A stretch of 64,000 nt of DNA from Planctomycetota bacterium. GTDB taxonomy: Bacteria; Planctomycetota; B15-G4. The stretch is taken from the NCBI GenBank assembly GCA_021604805.1, contig BQJR01000001.1:656925-720924 (forward strand), given 5' to 3'. Positions 1-8,561 of the stretch are shown in pieces. The translations under genes were made by a program, and so were the position numbers. The notes beneath the pieces were generated by a model. That model saw nothing but the letters and a program-made list of their open reading frames with translations. It was not told the origin of the DNA and did not search any database. Numbering within the stretch: position 1 is the stretch's first letter; each line of letters opens with the position of its first letter.

Positions 1-230
1 TCGTCGTCGGCGGCGGCAGCGGCGGCGGCGACGTTCGGGTTCGCGGCGTCAGCGGCGTTCGGGCTCGCGGGGGCGGCGGCGTTCGTGCTCGCAGCGTCGC
101 CGGCATCCGTGCTCTTGGACGCGGCGGCTGCGGCTGGCTCCGCGGCGCCCTCGTCCTGCGCCACGCTTCGACCGGGCGTGCAGGCGAGCAACAACACAGC
201 GAGCGCTGCGACGGTGGAGAGTCTCGGCAT
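1..230 (-). CDS. Putative Ala-rich lipoprotein, N-terminal part only
   Basis: The 5' part of a reverse-strand gene; the rest lies beyond the left edge. From ATG at 230 the frame stays open to base 1 (76 codons). It begins with a short charged end, a hydrophobic stretch and LLLAC, a good lipobox, so the protein is probably a lipoprotein cleaved before Cys17. The segment after it is low complexity: Ala with Asn, Asp, Pro and Ser, including runs such as AAAAAAADD near the edge, which suggests a flexible linker after the lipid anchor. No domain is visible in the part present. The function cannot be called; the lipoprotein reading is an inference from the signal sequence. Confidence 0.6.
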   Translation of the reverse strand, partial: MPRLSTVAALAVLLLACTPGRSVAQDEGAAEPAAAAASKSTDAGDAASTNAAAPASPNAADAANPNVAAAAAAADD

Positions 231-386
231 GATCGGTGTCCGCAGCGGGGAGTCGGGCGCGAGCCTAACAAGCGGCGTGCGTCGGCCGCTGCGCTGGGCA
301 CGGCCTTGGGGTCAACGCACCAGGGGTGCCAACCTCGGTGAACGGAGTCACTCCGGCTCAAGCAGCGAAGCGCGCGCCCCGCGACC

Positions 387-3300
387 TCAGCCCACGATCA
401 CCTGCTGCCGCGACGCGCTCGACACACGCTCGTCGGGCGTGAGGATGCCGGCGAGATTCAGCGGGTCGGCGGCCGACACGCTCACCGGGTCGCGTCCGCG
501 CTCTTCGCGGCGATCGCGTCGCGTGGCGCGGAGCTGCTCCACGGCCTCGGGCAGCGCGAACTGTTCGCCGGAGAAACCGCCCACGAAGCGGCCGCCGCGC
601 ACCTCGCCGCGCACCTCGAGCAGGCGCAGCGAACGCAGCAGCTTCCACCACGGGATCGGGATGCGCTCGCGTTCGAGCACGCGCTTGAAGACGACCCCCC
701 AGCGCCGCAGCAGTTGCCGCGCGACGAACTCCGGCTCGGGCTCCACACCACCTTCGCGATGCAGCAGACTCCAACGCCCCGCCGGTGCCGGCGCGCTGCC
801 GCGACGTCGGCGCACGGGCCTGCGTCCGTAGAGCGCGCGCAACCCACCAAAGCCATCACAGGTTGCGAGACCTAGGCCGACGAGTTGGCCGAGCCCCGCG
901 TCGAGCTGCGGCGCGAGCAAACGTGTGTGACGCAGCAGCTCTTGCGGGAAGCACGCACCGCGCTGCTGCAGCACTTCGAGCACGGCGCTGCCCTCGCCCT
1001 TCACGCTCCACGGATCGCCGGGTGGCGCGAGGCCGAGCCAGTCGTCGAGATCTTCGCGCGGCACGAGGCTGACCGGCGTGCCCTTCGCCGGCCCCGTGCC
1101 CGCGCCCCACAAACGCCCGAAGGCGAGCTGCCCCGAGAGCATGAGTTCGTCGAGCCAACCGGGGCGATAACCCTGCACGCGCGCCTTCAGGATCGACGAC
1201 TCCCACTTCGCGCTCGGCAGCTCGTAGCCCGCGAGTTGACGCACGACCTCGAGCACGCCCAGCGGCCCCGCGAGCTGACGCCCGGGCTCCACGTGCTGCC
1301 AGCGCAACAAGAAGCGCAACAAGTCGGCCGCGTCGACAGGTTCGATCTCGGAGCGCAGACGCCGCAACGTGAGCTGATGAATGCGCGCGAGAAGACGACG
1401 GTTGCACCACACGTCGCGCCCCGCGACCCGCGTGCGCAACACGACACCCTCGGCTTCGAGTTGCGCGAGCGCGGGATCGTCGGACTCGACGGGACCGAGC
1501 GCTTCGAGGCGCCCACGCCAGACATCGAGCGGATCCCGCGACGCTTCAGTTGCGAACCAGGTGCCTTCCTCGCGCACAACGCGCCCGCTCGCCGCGAGCT
1601 GTTCGAGCCACGCGCGCCACCCCTTGTGCGCGTCGACCTCGTGGTCGAAGACGCAGCCCATCCAGAGCAGCGCTTCGTGCAGCTCTTCGGCGTCGGCGGG
1701 ATCGGGCCAGGCTTCTTGGCTCACGCGCGCGACGGCTTCGGGGTCGAGCTCGCCCAGCGTGTCGGCGAGCTCGGGGCGCAAACCGCGACGCCGCGCGACG
1801 GCTTGCGTGCGGCGTTCTTCGAGCGGCGCGTCGTCGAGGAAGGTGTAGGGCTGCGCCGAGAGGATCCCGAGCGCGAACACCGAGGGCTCCGGGCGGTCGA
1901 CGGCGAGCACTTCGATCTCGCCGGACTCGAGGCCGCGCAGCACTTCGAGGAAGCCGATCCCATCCATGTTTTCGTGCAGACAGTCGTCGACCGTCTGGCG
2001 CACGAGCGGATGTTCCATCGGGATGTTGAGGTCGCCGGCGGGCAGGTTCTCGCCGCAGGCCACGGCGTCGGGGAAGGCGGCGGCGAGCAGGTCGTCGGCG
2101 CGCATGCGCAGCAACACGGGCGGCACCTTCTTGCCGCCGCGCGTGCGCGGTAGCGCGAGACTGCGCGTGGCGTTCCAGCGCCAACGCGTGGTGAACACCG
2201 GCGCGGTGACGAGCGCCTGCACGAGCTTGTCGCTCGCCGACGCGCTGTGCACGAACTTGAACACGTCTGCCAGCGGGAAGGAATGGTGCGGACCGAGCGA
2301 CAGCAACACGGCTTCCTCGTTGGCGGCGGCCTGCAGCTCGAAGCCGAAACCGCGGCAGAAGGTCTTGCGCAGCGCGAGGCCCCAAGCGCGGTTGATGCGC
2401 CCGCCGAAGGGCGCGTGCAACACGAGCTGCATCCCGCCGGTTTCGTCGAAGAAGCGTTCGGCGATGACGCGCTTCTGGCTCGGCGCCCCACCCAACTCGC
2501 GACGCCCTTCCTGGATGTAGGCGGCGAGCTGCTCGGCGCCGCCGGGGCCGAGCCCGGTTTCCTCCGCGAGCCAACTCGCGCCGCGACTCTCTTCGCGTTG
2601 CCGCGCGATCTCACCCGACAACTCGCGCGTGCGCGACGGCGCCTCGCCCAACCAGAAGGGCAAGCTCGGCGGCTCGCCTTGCGCGTCGGCCACGCGCACC
2701 ACGCCCGGTTCCACGCGCAGGATGCGCCAGCTCGTGTTCCCGAGCTGGAAGATGTCGCCGCGGTTGGCCTCGACTGCGAAGTCTTCGTTGAGCGTGCCGA
2801 CCACGTGGCCTTCGGGTTCGAGACGCACTTGGTAGTCGGCGGTGTCGGGGATCGCGCCGCCGCTGGTGAGCGCCGGCAGCCGCGCGCGACGCGTGGCGCG
2901 CAACATGCCGTGCACGCCGTCGCGATGCAGCAGCGCGAGGCGCCCGCTCGTGTGCAGGTCGACAGCGTTGTCGAAGTCGTCGCGCGACAGGTCGCGGTAC
3001 GGATACGAGCGTCGCGCCAACTCGAACAGCCCGTCGAGGCTGCGGTCTTCGGCCACGCAGGCGGCCACCACTTGCTGCACGAGGATGTCGAGTGCGGGCG
3101 GCGGACTCGGCGTGAGATCGAGCTCGCCGCGTCGAGTGGTCGTGAGCAAGGCGGCGGCTTCGGCCAACTCGTCGAGCGTGAGCGGGAACAAGCGCCCCTT
3201 CGGCAGGCGCGTGACGCCGTGCCCCGCGCGACCGACGCGCTGCAACAAGGTGGCGATCGAGCGCGCGCTGCCCACCTGGATCACGAGGTCGATGTCGCCG

Positions 3301-4391
3301 ATGTCGAGGCCGAGTTCGAGCGAGGCCGTGGCCACGAGCGCGCGCAACTTGCCGGCCTTCAGATCCTGCTCGGCCTGCAGACGCAGCTCTTTGCTGAGCG
3401 AACCGTGGTGACACGCGACGACGCGCTCGGCACCGCTGTCGGCCGTACGCGAAGCGCCGCCCGCCAGATCACCGTCGCCCTCTGAGCCCTTCACCGCTTC
3501 CGTGAGCCGCGCCGCCAGCCGCTCGGCCAACTTGCGCGTGTTCACGAAGATCAACGTGGTGCGGTGCGCGGCGATCAGCTCCGCCATGCGCGCATACAAC
3601 TCGCCCCAGTGCTCGTGACTGCACACCGCCTGCAACGGAGTCGACGTGGTCTCCACGCCGAGATCGAGCCGCCGCAAGTGACCGATGTCGACCAACTCGC
3701 AACGCCGCTCGGTGCCGACCAACAACTTCGCCACCTGGTCGAGCGGTTTCTGCGTGGCCGACAAACCGATACGCTGCAGCCGACTGCCGCTGGCCGCGGA
3801 CTTCGCACCGTCGGCTTCCGGCTCGCTCGCCACCAACTCTTCAAGACGTTCGAGCGACAACGCCAAGTGCGAGCCGCGCTTGTCGCGCGCGAGCGCGTGG
3901 ATCTCGTCGACGATCACGGTGCGCACGTCGCGCAACAAGCCGCGCCCGCCCGCCGACGTGAGCAAGATGTAAAGCGACTCCGGCGTGGTGACGAGCACGT
4001 GCGGCCGCTTGCCGCGCAACATCGACGCGCGCTCGCTCTGGCTCGTGTCGCCCGTGCGCACGGCCACGCTCAACTCAGGCAAACTCGGGTCGAGCTCCCG
4101 CATGCGCGCCAACGGGCCGGCGAGGTTCTTCTGCACGTCGTGGGAGAGCGCGCGCAGCGGAGAGATGTAGAGCACCGTGCAGCGACGCTCGAGGTCGTCG
4201 CCACGACGCAGCAAACCGTCGAGCGCCCAGAGGAAGGCGGCCAGGGTTTTACCGGTGCCGGTCGGCGCGGCGATCAGCGTGTGCTCGCCCTGCGCGATGG
4301 CGGCCCAGCCCTCGCGCTGCGCCGCCGTGGGTTCGCCGACCTCGCTCTCGAACCAGCGCGCGACGGTGGGATGGAAGCGAGTGAGCGGCAT
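387..4391 (-). CDS. lhr: Lhr-family ATP-dependent helicase
   Basis: A 1334-residue superfamily 2 helicase of the Lhr (large helicase-related) type, a DNA repair-linked 3'-5' helicase. Helicase motifs are intact: Walker A APTGTGKT at 42-49, Walker B DEIH at 162-165, motif III SAT at 211-213, and motif VI QRVGRAGH at 384-391. The region after about residue 430 has the winged-helix and Lhr-specific (DEAD-assoc) domain expected of Lhr-Core, and the remaining 400 or so residues form a C-terminal extension as in full-length Lhr (E. coli Lhr is about 1,540 residues), so this one is somewhat shorter. The start ATG at 4391 gives a canonical helicase N-terminus (FHPTVARWF, then the Q-motif region). It stands alone; no partner nuclease or phosphodiesterase gene lies beside it. 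Confidence 0.9.
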   Translation of the reverse strand: MPLTRFHPTVARWFESEVGEPTAAQREGWAAIAQGEHTLIAAPTGTGKTLAAFLWALDGLLRRGDDLERRCTVLYISPLRALSHDVQKNLAGPLARMRELDPSLPELSVAVRTGDTSQSERASMLRGKRPHVLVTTPESLYILLTSAGGRGLLRDVRTVIVDEIHALARDKRGSHLALSLERLEELVASEPEADGAKSAASGSRLQRIGLSATQKPLDQVAKLLVGTERRCELVDIGHLRRLDLGVETTSTPLQAVCSHEHWGELYARMAELIAAHRTTLIFVNTRKLAERLAARLTEAVKGSEGDGDLAGGASRTADSGAERVVACHHGSLSKELRLQAEQDLKAGKLRALVATASLELGLDIGDIDLVIQVGSARSIATLLQRVGRAGHGVTRLPKGRLFPLTLDELAEAAALLTTTRRGELDLTPSPPPALDILVQQVVAACVAEDRSLDGLFELARRSYPYRDLSRDDFDNAVDLHTSGRLALLHRDGVHGMLRATRRARLPALTSGGAIPDTADYQVRLEPEGHVVGTLNEDFAVEANRGDIFQLGNTSWRILRVEPGVVRVADAQGEPPSLPFWLGEAPSRTRELSGEIARQREESRGASWLAEETGLGPGGAEQLAAYIQEGRRELGGAPSQKRVIAERFFDETGGMQLVLHAPFGGRINRAWGLALRKTFCRGFGFELQAAANEEAVLLSLGPHHSFPLADVFKFVHSASASDKLVQALVTAPVFTTRWRWNATRSLALPRTRGGKKVPPVLLRMRADDLLAAAFPDAVACGENLPAGDLNIPMEHPLVRQTVDDCLHENMDGIGFLEVLRGLESGEIEVLAVDRPEPSVFALGILSAQPYTFLDDAPLEERRTQAVARRRGLRPELADTLGELDPEAVARVSQEAWPDPADAEELHEALLWMGCVFDHEVDAHKGWRAWLEQLAASGRVVREEGTWFATEASRDPLDVWRGRLEALGPVESDDPALAQLEAEGVVLRTRVAGRDVWCNRRLLARIHQLTLRRLRSEIEPVDAADLLRFLLRWQHVEPGRQLAGPLGVLEVVRQLAGYELPSAKWESSILKARVQGYRPGWLDELMLSGQLAFGRLWGAGTGPAKGTPVSLVPREDLDDWLGLAPPGDPWSVKGEGSAVLEVLQQRGACFPQELLRHTRLLAPQLDAGLGQLVGLGLATCDGFGGLRALYGRRPVRRRRGSAPAPAGRWSLLHREGGVEPEPEFVARQLLRRWGVVFKRVLERERIPIPWWKLLRSLRLLEVRGEVRGGRFVGGFSGEQFALPEAVEQLRATRRDRREERGRDPVSVSAADPLNLAGILTPDERVSSASRQQVIVG

Positions 4392-4463
4392 CGGTGCGGG
4401 GCGCCCGGACGAGTACGAGATCCTCGGACGATACCCTAAAATCTACCGAACGCGGTGCTGCGC

Positions 4464-5600
4464 TCAGTCACCATCGGGCGCGGGCTCGGAAGGCGCTTCG
4501 CCGTCGCTGAGGCCGAGCAGGAACAGTTTCCCGTCGCCGTCGAGGCGCGCATCGAAGTGCACCCAGCGCTCGTCTCCCGAGAGCTGACAGAGGAACACGG
4601 CGCGGTCGCCGCGCTCGGCGTAGTGCTGCGGACGCAGGGCCTGCATCGCGGCGCCGAGCTGCAGCATGTAATCGGCCCAGCTGTCGTCGGGCAGGAACTC
4701 GCGCGCGTCGACCGAGCGGCGCTTCGCGGAGAACTCGCGCAACGCCTCTCCGCTGTCGTCGGACAGCGCCGTGAAGAAGGCTGCGACCACGCGCCCCACC
4801 GTCGTGTCGCCGGGAGCGTCGGAGCGCGACCAGCGCAGCGGCTCGAGTTCACCGGCTTCCGCAGCGCGCTGAGTCGTCTCGATCCATGCGAGGTGTACAG
4901 GAACGCTGGCGTACACGTCCTGCATGCCGTAGTCGCCCATGGGTCCGAAGCCGCCGGAGCTCACGCCCAGCAAGCGCACGCCTTCGTCGTCGCGCAGCAG
5001 CAACGGGCCGCCCGAGTCGCCGGGGGCGCCTACGCCTTCGAGCTCGGTGCCGTCGCGGTCGAGTTTGAGGAGTAGACGCCCGTCAGCGTCGACCCGATCG
5101 ACCACGTTCGTGGCCGCCCGGGCGACGCCATCCGGCATGTACACCTCTTGACCGGCGAGCGCGTGGTCGCCGTGCCCGACCAGGATGACCTCACGCCCCA
5201 CGCCGTCGGCCTCACGGTGCAGCGCGATCGGCTCGACGCCTTCCACGGCCTCCGCGAGATACAGCAAGGCCAGGTCGACCTCGGGCGGCTCGTCGAACAC
5301 CGACATCACACCCTTGGGATGCGGGTAGGCGTCTTGCACGGCATAGGCGCGACCGTTCACGTACACCCGCGAGGCGAAGGGCGACATGCCGTCGAGCACG
5401 TGTGCCGCCGTGAGCACCCAGCGCGGCCCGATGAGCGTGCCGCTGCCGTCGCCCTCCACGCGCACGGCTGCGGGGAACTCCGCGGCCAGATCCTCGGCCT
5501 GGGTCAAGCTGCGATCGTGGCGCAGGAAGACCGGGTCGACATGCGCGCGCAGCGACACGGCCATGAGCAGCAACAAGAGAGCGGAGCGCGAATGCAGCAT
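4464..5600 (-). CDS. Secreted trypsin-like serine protease (S1 family)
   Basis: Chymotrypsin-fold protease with the full triad: His67 in TAAH, Asp109 in DLALLYL and Ser196 in GDSGGP. The N-terminus MLHSRSALLLLLMAVSLRA is a signal peptide, so the enzyme is exported. A GTG eight codons upstream (5624) is also open, but the ATG at 5600 sits at the signal peptide start and has GAGG about 7 nt before it, so I use it. Residues after about 240 lie outside the protease fold and form a separate C-terminal part of about 130 residues that I do not recognise. The residue at the S1 pocket floor was not assigned, so substrate preference is open. It is divergent from the winged-helix regulator at 5698, with a short AT-rich gap between them. 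Confidence 0.85.
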   Translation of the reverse strand: MLHSRSALLLLLMAVSLRAHVDPVFLRHDRSLTQAEDLAAEFPAAVRVEGDGSGTLIGPRWVLTAAHVLDGMSPFASRVYVNGRAYAVQDAYPHPKGVMSVFDEPPEVDLALLYLAEAVEGVEPIALHREADGVGREVILVGHGDHALAGQEVYMPDGVARAATNVVDRVDADGRLLLKLDRDGTELEGVGAPGDSGGPLLLRDDEGVRLLGVSSGGFGPMGDYGMQDVYASVPVHLAWIETTQRAAEAGELEPLRWSRSDAPGDTTVGRVVAAFFTALSDDSGEALREFSAKRRSVDAREFLPDDSWADYMLQLGAAMQALRPQHYAERGDRAVFLCQLSGDERWVHFDARLDGDGKLFLLGLSDGEAPSEPAPDGD

Positions 5601-5670
5601 GAAAGACCTCGCGGAGGAAAGCACTGGGTAGCTCCCGGTGTACGCAATCCAATCCGAGCCGTGTGGACTC

Positions 5671-5697
5671 TTTTTGAGATATGCTATTTATTCAAAC
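5671..5697 (+). promoter_or_regulatory. AT-rich promoter/operator patch before the winged-helix gene
   Basis: This 27-bp stretch is the most AT-rich patch between the divergent protease and regulator genes, in a neighbourhood of about 70% G+C. It contains TTTGA (5673-5677) and TCAAA (5692-5696), a perfect 5-bp inverted repeat with a 14-nt spacer, ending directly at the regulator's ATG. It could be the binding site of the ArsR-like protein encoded next to it, or only the melting region of its promoter. Both readings are inference. Confidence 0.3.
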
Positions 5698-6270
5698 ATG
5701 AAAACACGCCCCCCCGCCCGCCACGTACTCGACAAGCCCGCGCAGTTGCGCGCGACCTCGAGCCCTTTGGCCCACCGCCTGCTGGGCGCCCTCGAACGCC
5801 TCGGGCCGAGCTCGGCACGGGAACTCGGGCTGCACCTGGGCTGTCCGCCTGCATCGCTCTACTACCACTTGCACCGCCTGCGCCAGGCGGGCGTGTTGCA
5901 GTCCGAAACGCGCGCGCGGTCGGGACAGCGCTCTGAGACGGTGTTCGCGCTGCGCGGTCGTGAGCTCGTGATCCGAGCTGGCAAGTCACGTCGCGCGAGC
6001 GCAGAGCTCGCGCGCTCAGGTCGCGGCCTCTTGCGCCTCGCGGCGCGGCTCTACGCGGCGGCTGCCGAGCGTTTGCCCGCGAAGCGCGGTCGCCCGCGAC
6101 GCCGCAACCTGCTGATCCAGACGCAGGCGCGACTCTCGCCCGCCGATCTCGCGGAGCTGGAGCGTCGCCTGGAGGAGGCGGCCGCCTTCATGGCCGAGCG
6201 CGACGACCCCTCCCGCGACGGTTTCCACTGCCTGACCGTGGCGCTCAGCCCCACCGCGCTCGACGACTGA
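5698..6270 (+). CDS. ArsR-like winged-helix transcriptional regulator
   Basis: A 190-residue protein with one winged helix-turn-helix in its first 90 residues: '[19 protein letters not shown]' followed by '[19 protein letters not shown]' is the classic ArsR/HTH_20 pattern in which the recognition helix contains SLYYHLHRL. The middle is rich in Arg and Ala (helical), and the C-terminal 50 residues ([19 protein letters not shown]) look like a dimerising helix. No metal-binding Cys pair is present, so a metal sensor is unlikely. A GTG 60 nt upstream is open but the ATG at 5698 gives a normal N-terminus. It is divergent from the secreted protease, which may be its target. Confidence 0.75.
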   Translation: MKTRPPARHVLDKPAQLRATSSPLAHRLLGALERLGPSSARELGLHLGCPPASLYYHLHRLRQAGVLQSETRARSGQRSETVFALRGRELVIRAGKSRRASAELARSGRGLLRLAARLYAAAAERLPAKRGRPRRRNLLIQTQARLSPADLAELERRLEEAAAFMAERDDPSRDGFHCLTVALSPTALDD

Positions 6271-6518
6271 GCGCTGCCGAGACGCACCCTTCGAAGTGCT
6301 CGATGCCTCGAAGAAGCCCAGACGATGTCGACGACGAATCTCCGCTGATGCTCACCACCGGGCGCGTGGTCAGCCAGTTCTTGTCGGGCACTCAGACGCG
6401 TCGCACCGCGCCGACGTCCTGAGGGCGGCGACGCGCGGCGCCTGGTGAGTTCCCCGGGTTCCGGCTCGCAGCAGATCGTCGCCTCAGCGCCGCGTCGCGC
6501 GCGGCGGCCTCGCAAAAC

Positions 6519-8240
6519 TCAGGGAGCCTCAGCCCGCAGCGTGCCGCTTGCAGCGACCACTCCCCCGCGGTCGAGTTCCCAAGCTTGCAGGTAGAGGCTC
6601 ACTCCGGGCGTCGCGTCGCCGGGCCAACGTGCACTCACCACGCGGGCTCCCGACGCGTCGCTCTGCGTGAACACGAGCTGCTGCGGCGCCGGGCCGAGCA
6701 CGCCGCCGGCGAGCGGCACTCCCAGGAAGCTCAGGCCGCTCACGAGCACCAACGGAGCGTGTGGCACGCGTCCTCGCCAAGCGATCTGCAAGGGCTCCCC
6801 GGGGACGAGACTGCCGAGCCCGGTGAGTGTCGGTGCGAGCGCGCCGGGCGCGGCGCCGAAACCGCCGCCCAGGTCGGTCCACGTCGCGCCGTGCAAGGTG
6901 ACGCGCCAGACCGCGGGCTTGGGCTGACCGCCGAAACCGGGCTCGGCCGACATGCCTGCCGCGAGGTCGGGTGTGCCGTCACCATCCACATCACCGAGCG
7001 CGGCGAGGCCCGAGCCGAAGCCGCTCACGCCCAGGAGTTGGCCCTCGAACTGCGCTGCGCTGTCGCTGATCTTGTGTCGTGAGCCCACGCTGCCGTCGCG
7101 TTCGAGGAACAAGAGGTACACGGCGCCGCGCGCGCTGCCTTCGAACTCGGTGCCGGGCGCGAAGTCGTCGTCGAAGGGCGCGCTGACTGCGAGGTCGGGC
7201 ACGCCGTCGGCGTTCACGTCGCCCACGCCCGCGACCGCGGTGCCGAACGTGTCGATGGCGTCGAGTTGAGTGTCGAGACCGCCCACGAGGTGATTGATCT
7301 TCTGCGTGCGTTGCACCGTGCCGTCGGCCGCCATGAGCAGCACGTAGACGGCGCCGTGTGCGAGACCGTCGTCGCTGTCGTTCGGCGCGCCGGCCACCAG
7401 GTCGACGAGGCCGTCGCCGTTCACGTCACCGATCGCTGCGAGCGAGGATGCGAAGAAGTCGAGCGGGTCGATCTCGGCCTGCAAGCCGCCGTCGAGCGGA
7501 CCGACCTTCTGTTCGTGGAGCACGCCGCCCGCGCCGTCGAGGAACAACATCCAGAAGGCGCCGGCGCTGAGGCCGCCGTCGTCGTCGAGCCGCGCGGACA
7601 CGGCGAGGTCGAGCTCGCCGTCGCCATCGAGATCCCCGAGGTTGGCGAGCGCGCTGCCGAAGCCGTCGCCATCGAGCAGCGTGCCGCCGAAGCCTCCGCT
7701 GGTGGAGCTGATCGTGTGCTGCGTGTGCACCGTGCCGTCGGGGCGCAGCATGAGCAGGTGCACGGCGCCGCGATCGGGGCCGCCGTCGGCGCGACCGCTG
7801 GCGCCCACTGCGAGGTCGGGCACGCCGTCGCCGTCGTAGTCGCCCAGCGGCGCGAGGCTCCAACCGAAACGATCGAAGTCGAGCGGCGGCACGGGCAGCT
7901 CACCGTCGAGCGCGGAGAGTCGCTGCCACGCGCGCACGCTGCCGTCGGCTTCGAGGAAGAGGATCCACACGCCGCCGCGCCAGGGGCCGCCGATGTCGGC
8001 GAAGGGTGTGCCCACGGCGAGGTCGCCGATGCCGTCGCCGTCCACGTCGCCGAGCGCGGCGAGTGCGTTGCCGAAGCCGTCGTCCGCCACGATGTCCCCG
8101 AAGAATCCGCCTTGGAACTGACCGATCTTGCGCAAGGACTCGACCTCACCGGGGAGCGTGGGCTCGACCTGCGCGTGGGAGTTGCCTGCGAGGAGCGCGC
8201 ACACGAGCGGCACGAAGAGCGGCGGCATGATCGAGGACAT
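6519..8240 (-). CDS. Secreted FG-GAP (integrin-like) repeat protein
   Basis: 573 residues. A signal peptide (MSSIMPPLFVPLVCALLAG...HAQ) is followed by six FG-GAP repeats, each with the calcium-loop signature GDxDGDGxxDLAVG (for example LGDVDGDGIGDLAVG and VGDVNADGVPDLAVS), which fold as blades of an integrin-alpha-type beta-propeller. The last 110 residues are a different module with GLGSLVPGEPL near its start and LYLQAWELD near its end, resembling the tails of the proteins at 8562-11324 and 12294-13250. The open frame continues far upstream (to 11276), but that part is antisense to the metalloprotease gene; the signal peptide fixes the start at 8240 or the ATG at 8228. Role is probably extracellular or cell-surface binding. 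Confidence 0.85.
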   Translation of the reverse strand: MSSIMPPLFVPLVCALLAGNSHAQVEPTLPGEVESLRKIGQFQGGFFGDIVADDGFGNALAALGDVDGDGIGDLAVGTPFADIGGPWRGGVWILFLEADGSVRAWQRLSALDGELPVPPLDFDRFGWSLAPLGDYDGDGVPDLAVGASGRADGGPDRGAVHLLMLRPDGTVHTQHTISSTSGGFGGTLLDGDGFGSALANLGDLDGDGELDLAVSARLDDDGGLSAGAFWMLFLDGAGGVLHEQKVGPLDGGLQAEIDPLDFFASSLAAIGDVNGDGLVDLVAGAPNDSDDGLAHGAVYVLLMAADGTVQRTQKINHLVGGLDTQLDAIDTFGTAVAGVGDVNADGVPDLAVSAPFDDDFAPGTEFEGSARGAVYLLFLERDGSVGSRHKISDSAAQFEGQLLGVSGFGSGLAALGDVDGDGTPDLAAGMSAEPGFGGQPKPAVWRVTLHGATWTDLGGGFGAAPGALAPTLTGLGSLVPGEPLQIAWRGRVPHAPLVLVSGLSFLGVPLAGGVLGPAPQQLVFTQSDASGARVVSARWPGDATPGVSLYLQAWELDRGGVVAASGTLRAEAP

Positions 8241-8561
8241 GGCAGGGTCCGGGTCGGGAGACGGCGGGACGCGCCACGCCTTCGGAGCGCGCGCGATCGC
8301 AAGTGCTTTGCGGGGCGCCGGGGGACGCCCATGTCGCGAGCGCTCTGACGTGCGCGCCCCGCTGCGCCACGTGGCTCCCCACACTTTGCGCGCAGCGTGT
8401 TCGCCGGGCCCACCGATTCGCGACACGCTGTCGACCGCGCGCGCGCTTGCGCGTCGCACGGCGCCGCTCGCGGTGACTTCCCCGACGTCGCCACGCGCGC
8501 TGCGCATGCACGCGACGACCCGGACCCCGACGCGCAACGACCTGTGAACCAAGAGGCTCTC
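8241..8561. other. Divergent intergenic region, 321 bp
   Basis: Separates the reverse-strand FG-GAP gene from the forward metalloprotease gene, so it should carry two promoters. It is very G+C rich. I see no convincing promoter hexamers, no RNA gene and no credible small gene. Confidence 0.5.

Noticed and set aside
885..2153. Long forward frame of 422 codons opposite the Lhr helicase gene
   Set aside because: It encodes only charged low-complexity sequence with no domain; it is a G+C-driven shadow of the helicase gene. The same holds for the long frames opposite 22617-25802, 26974-28434, 34174-35757, 35809-37356, 39779-41434, 41431-42804 and 48727-49911.
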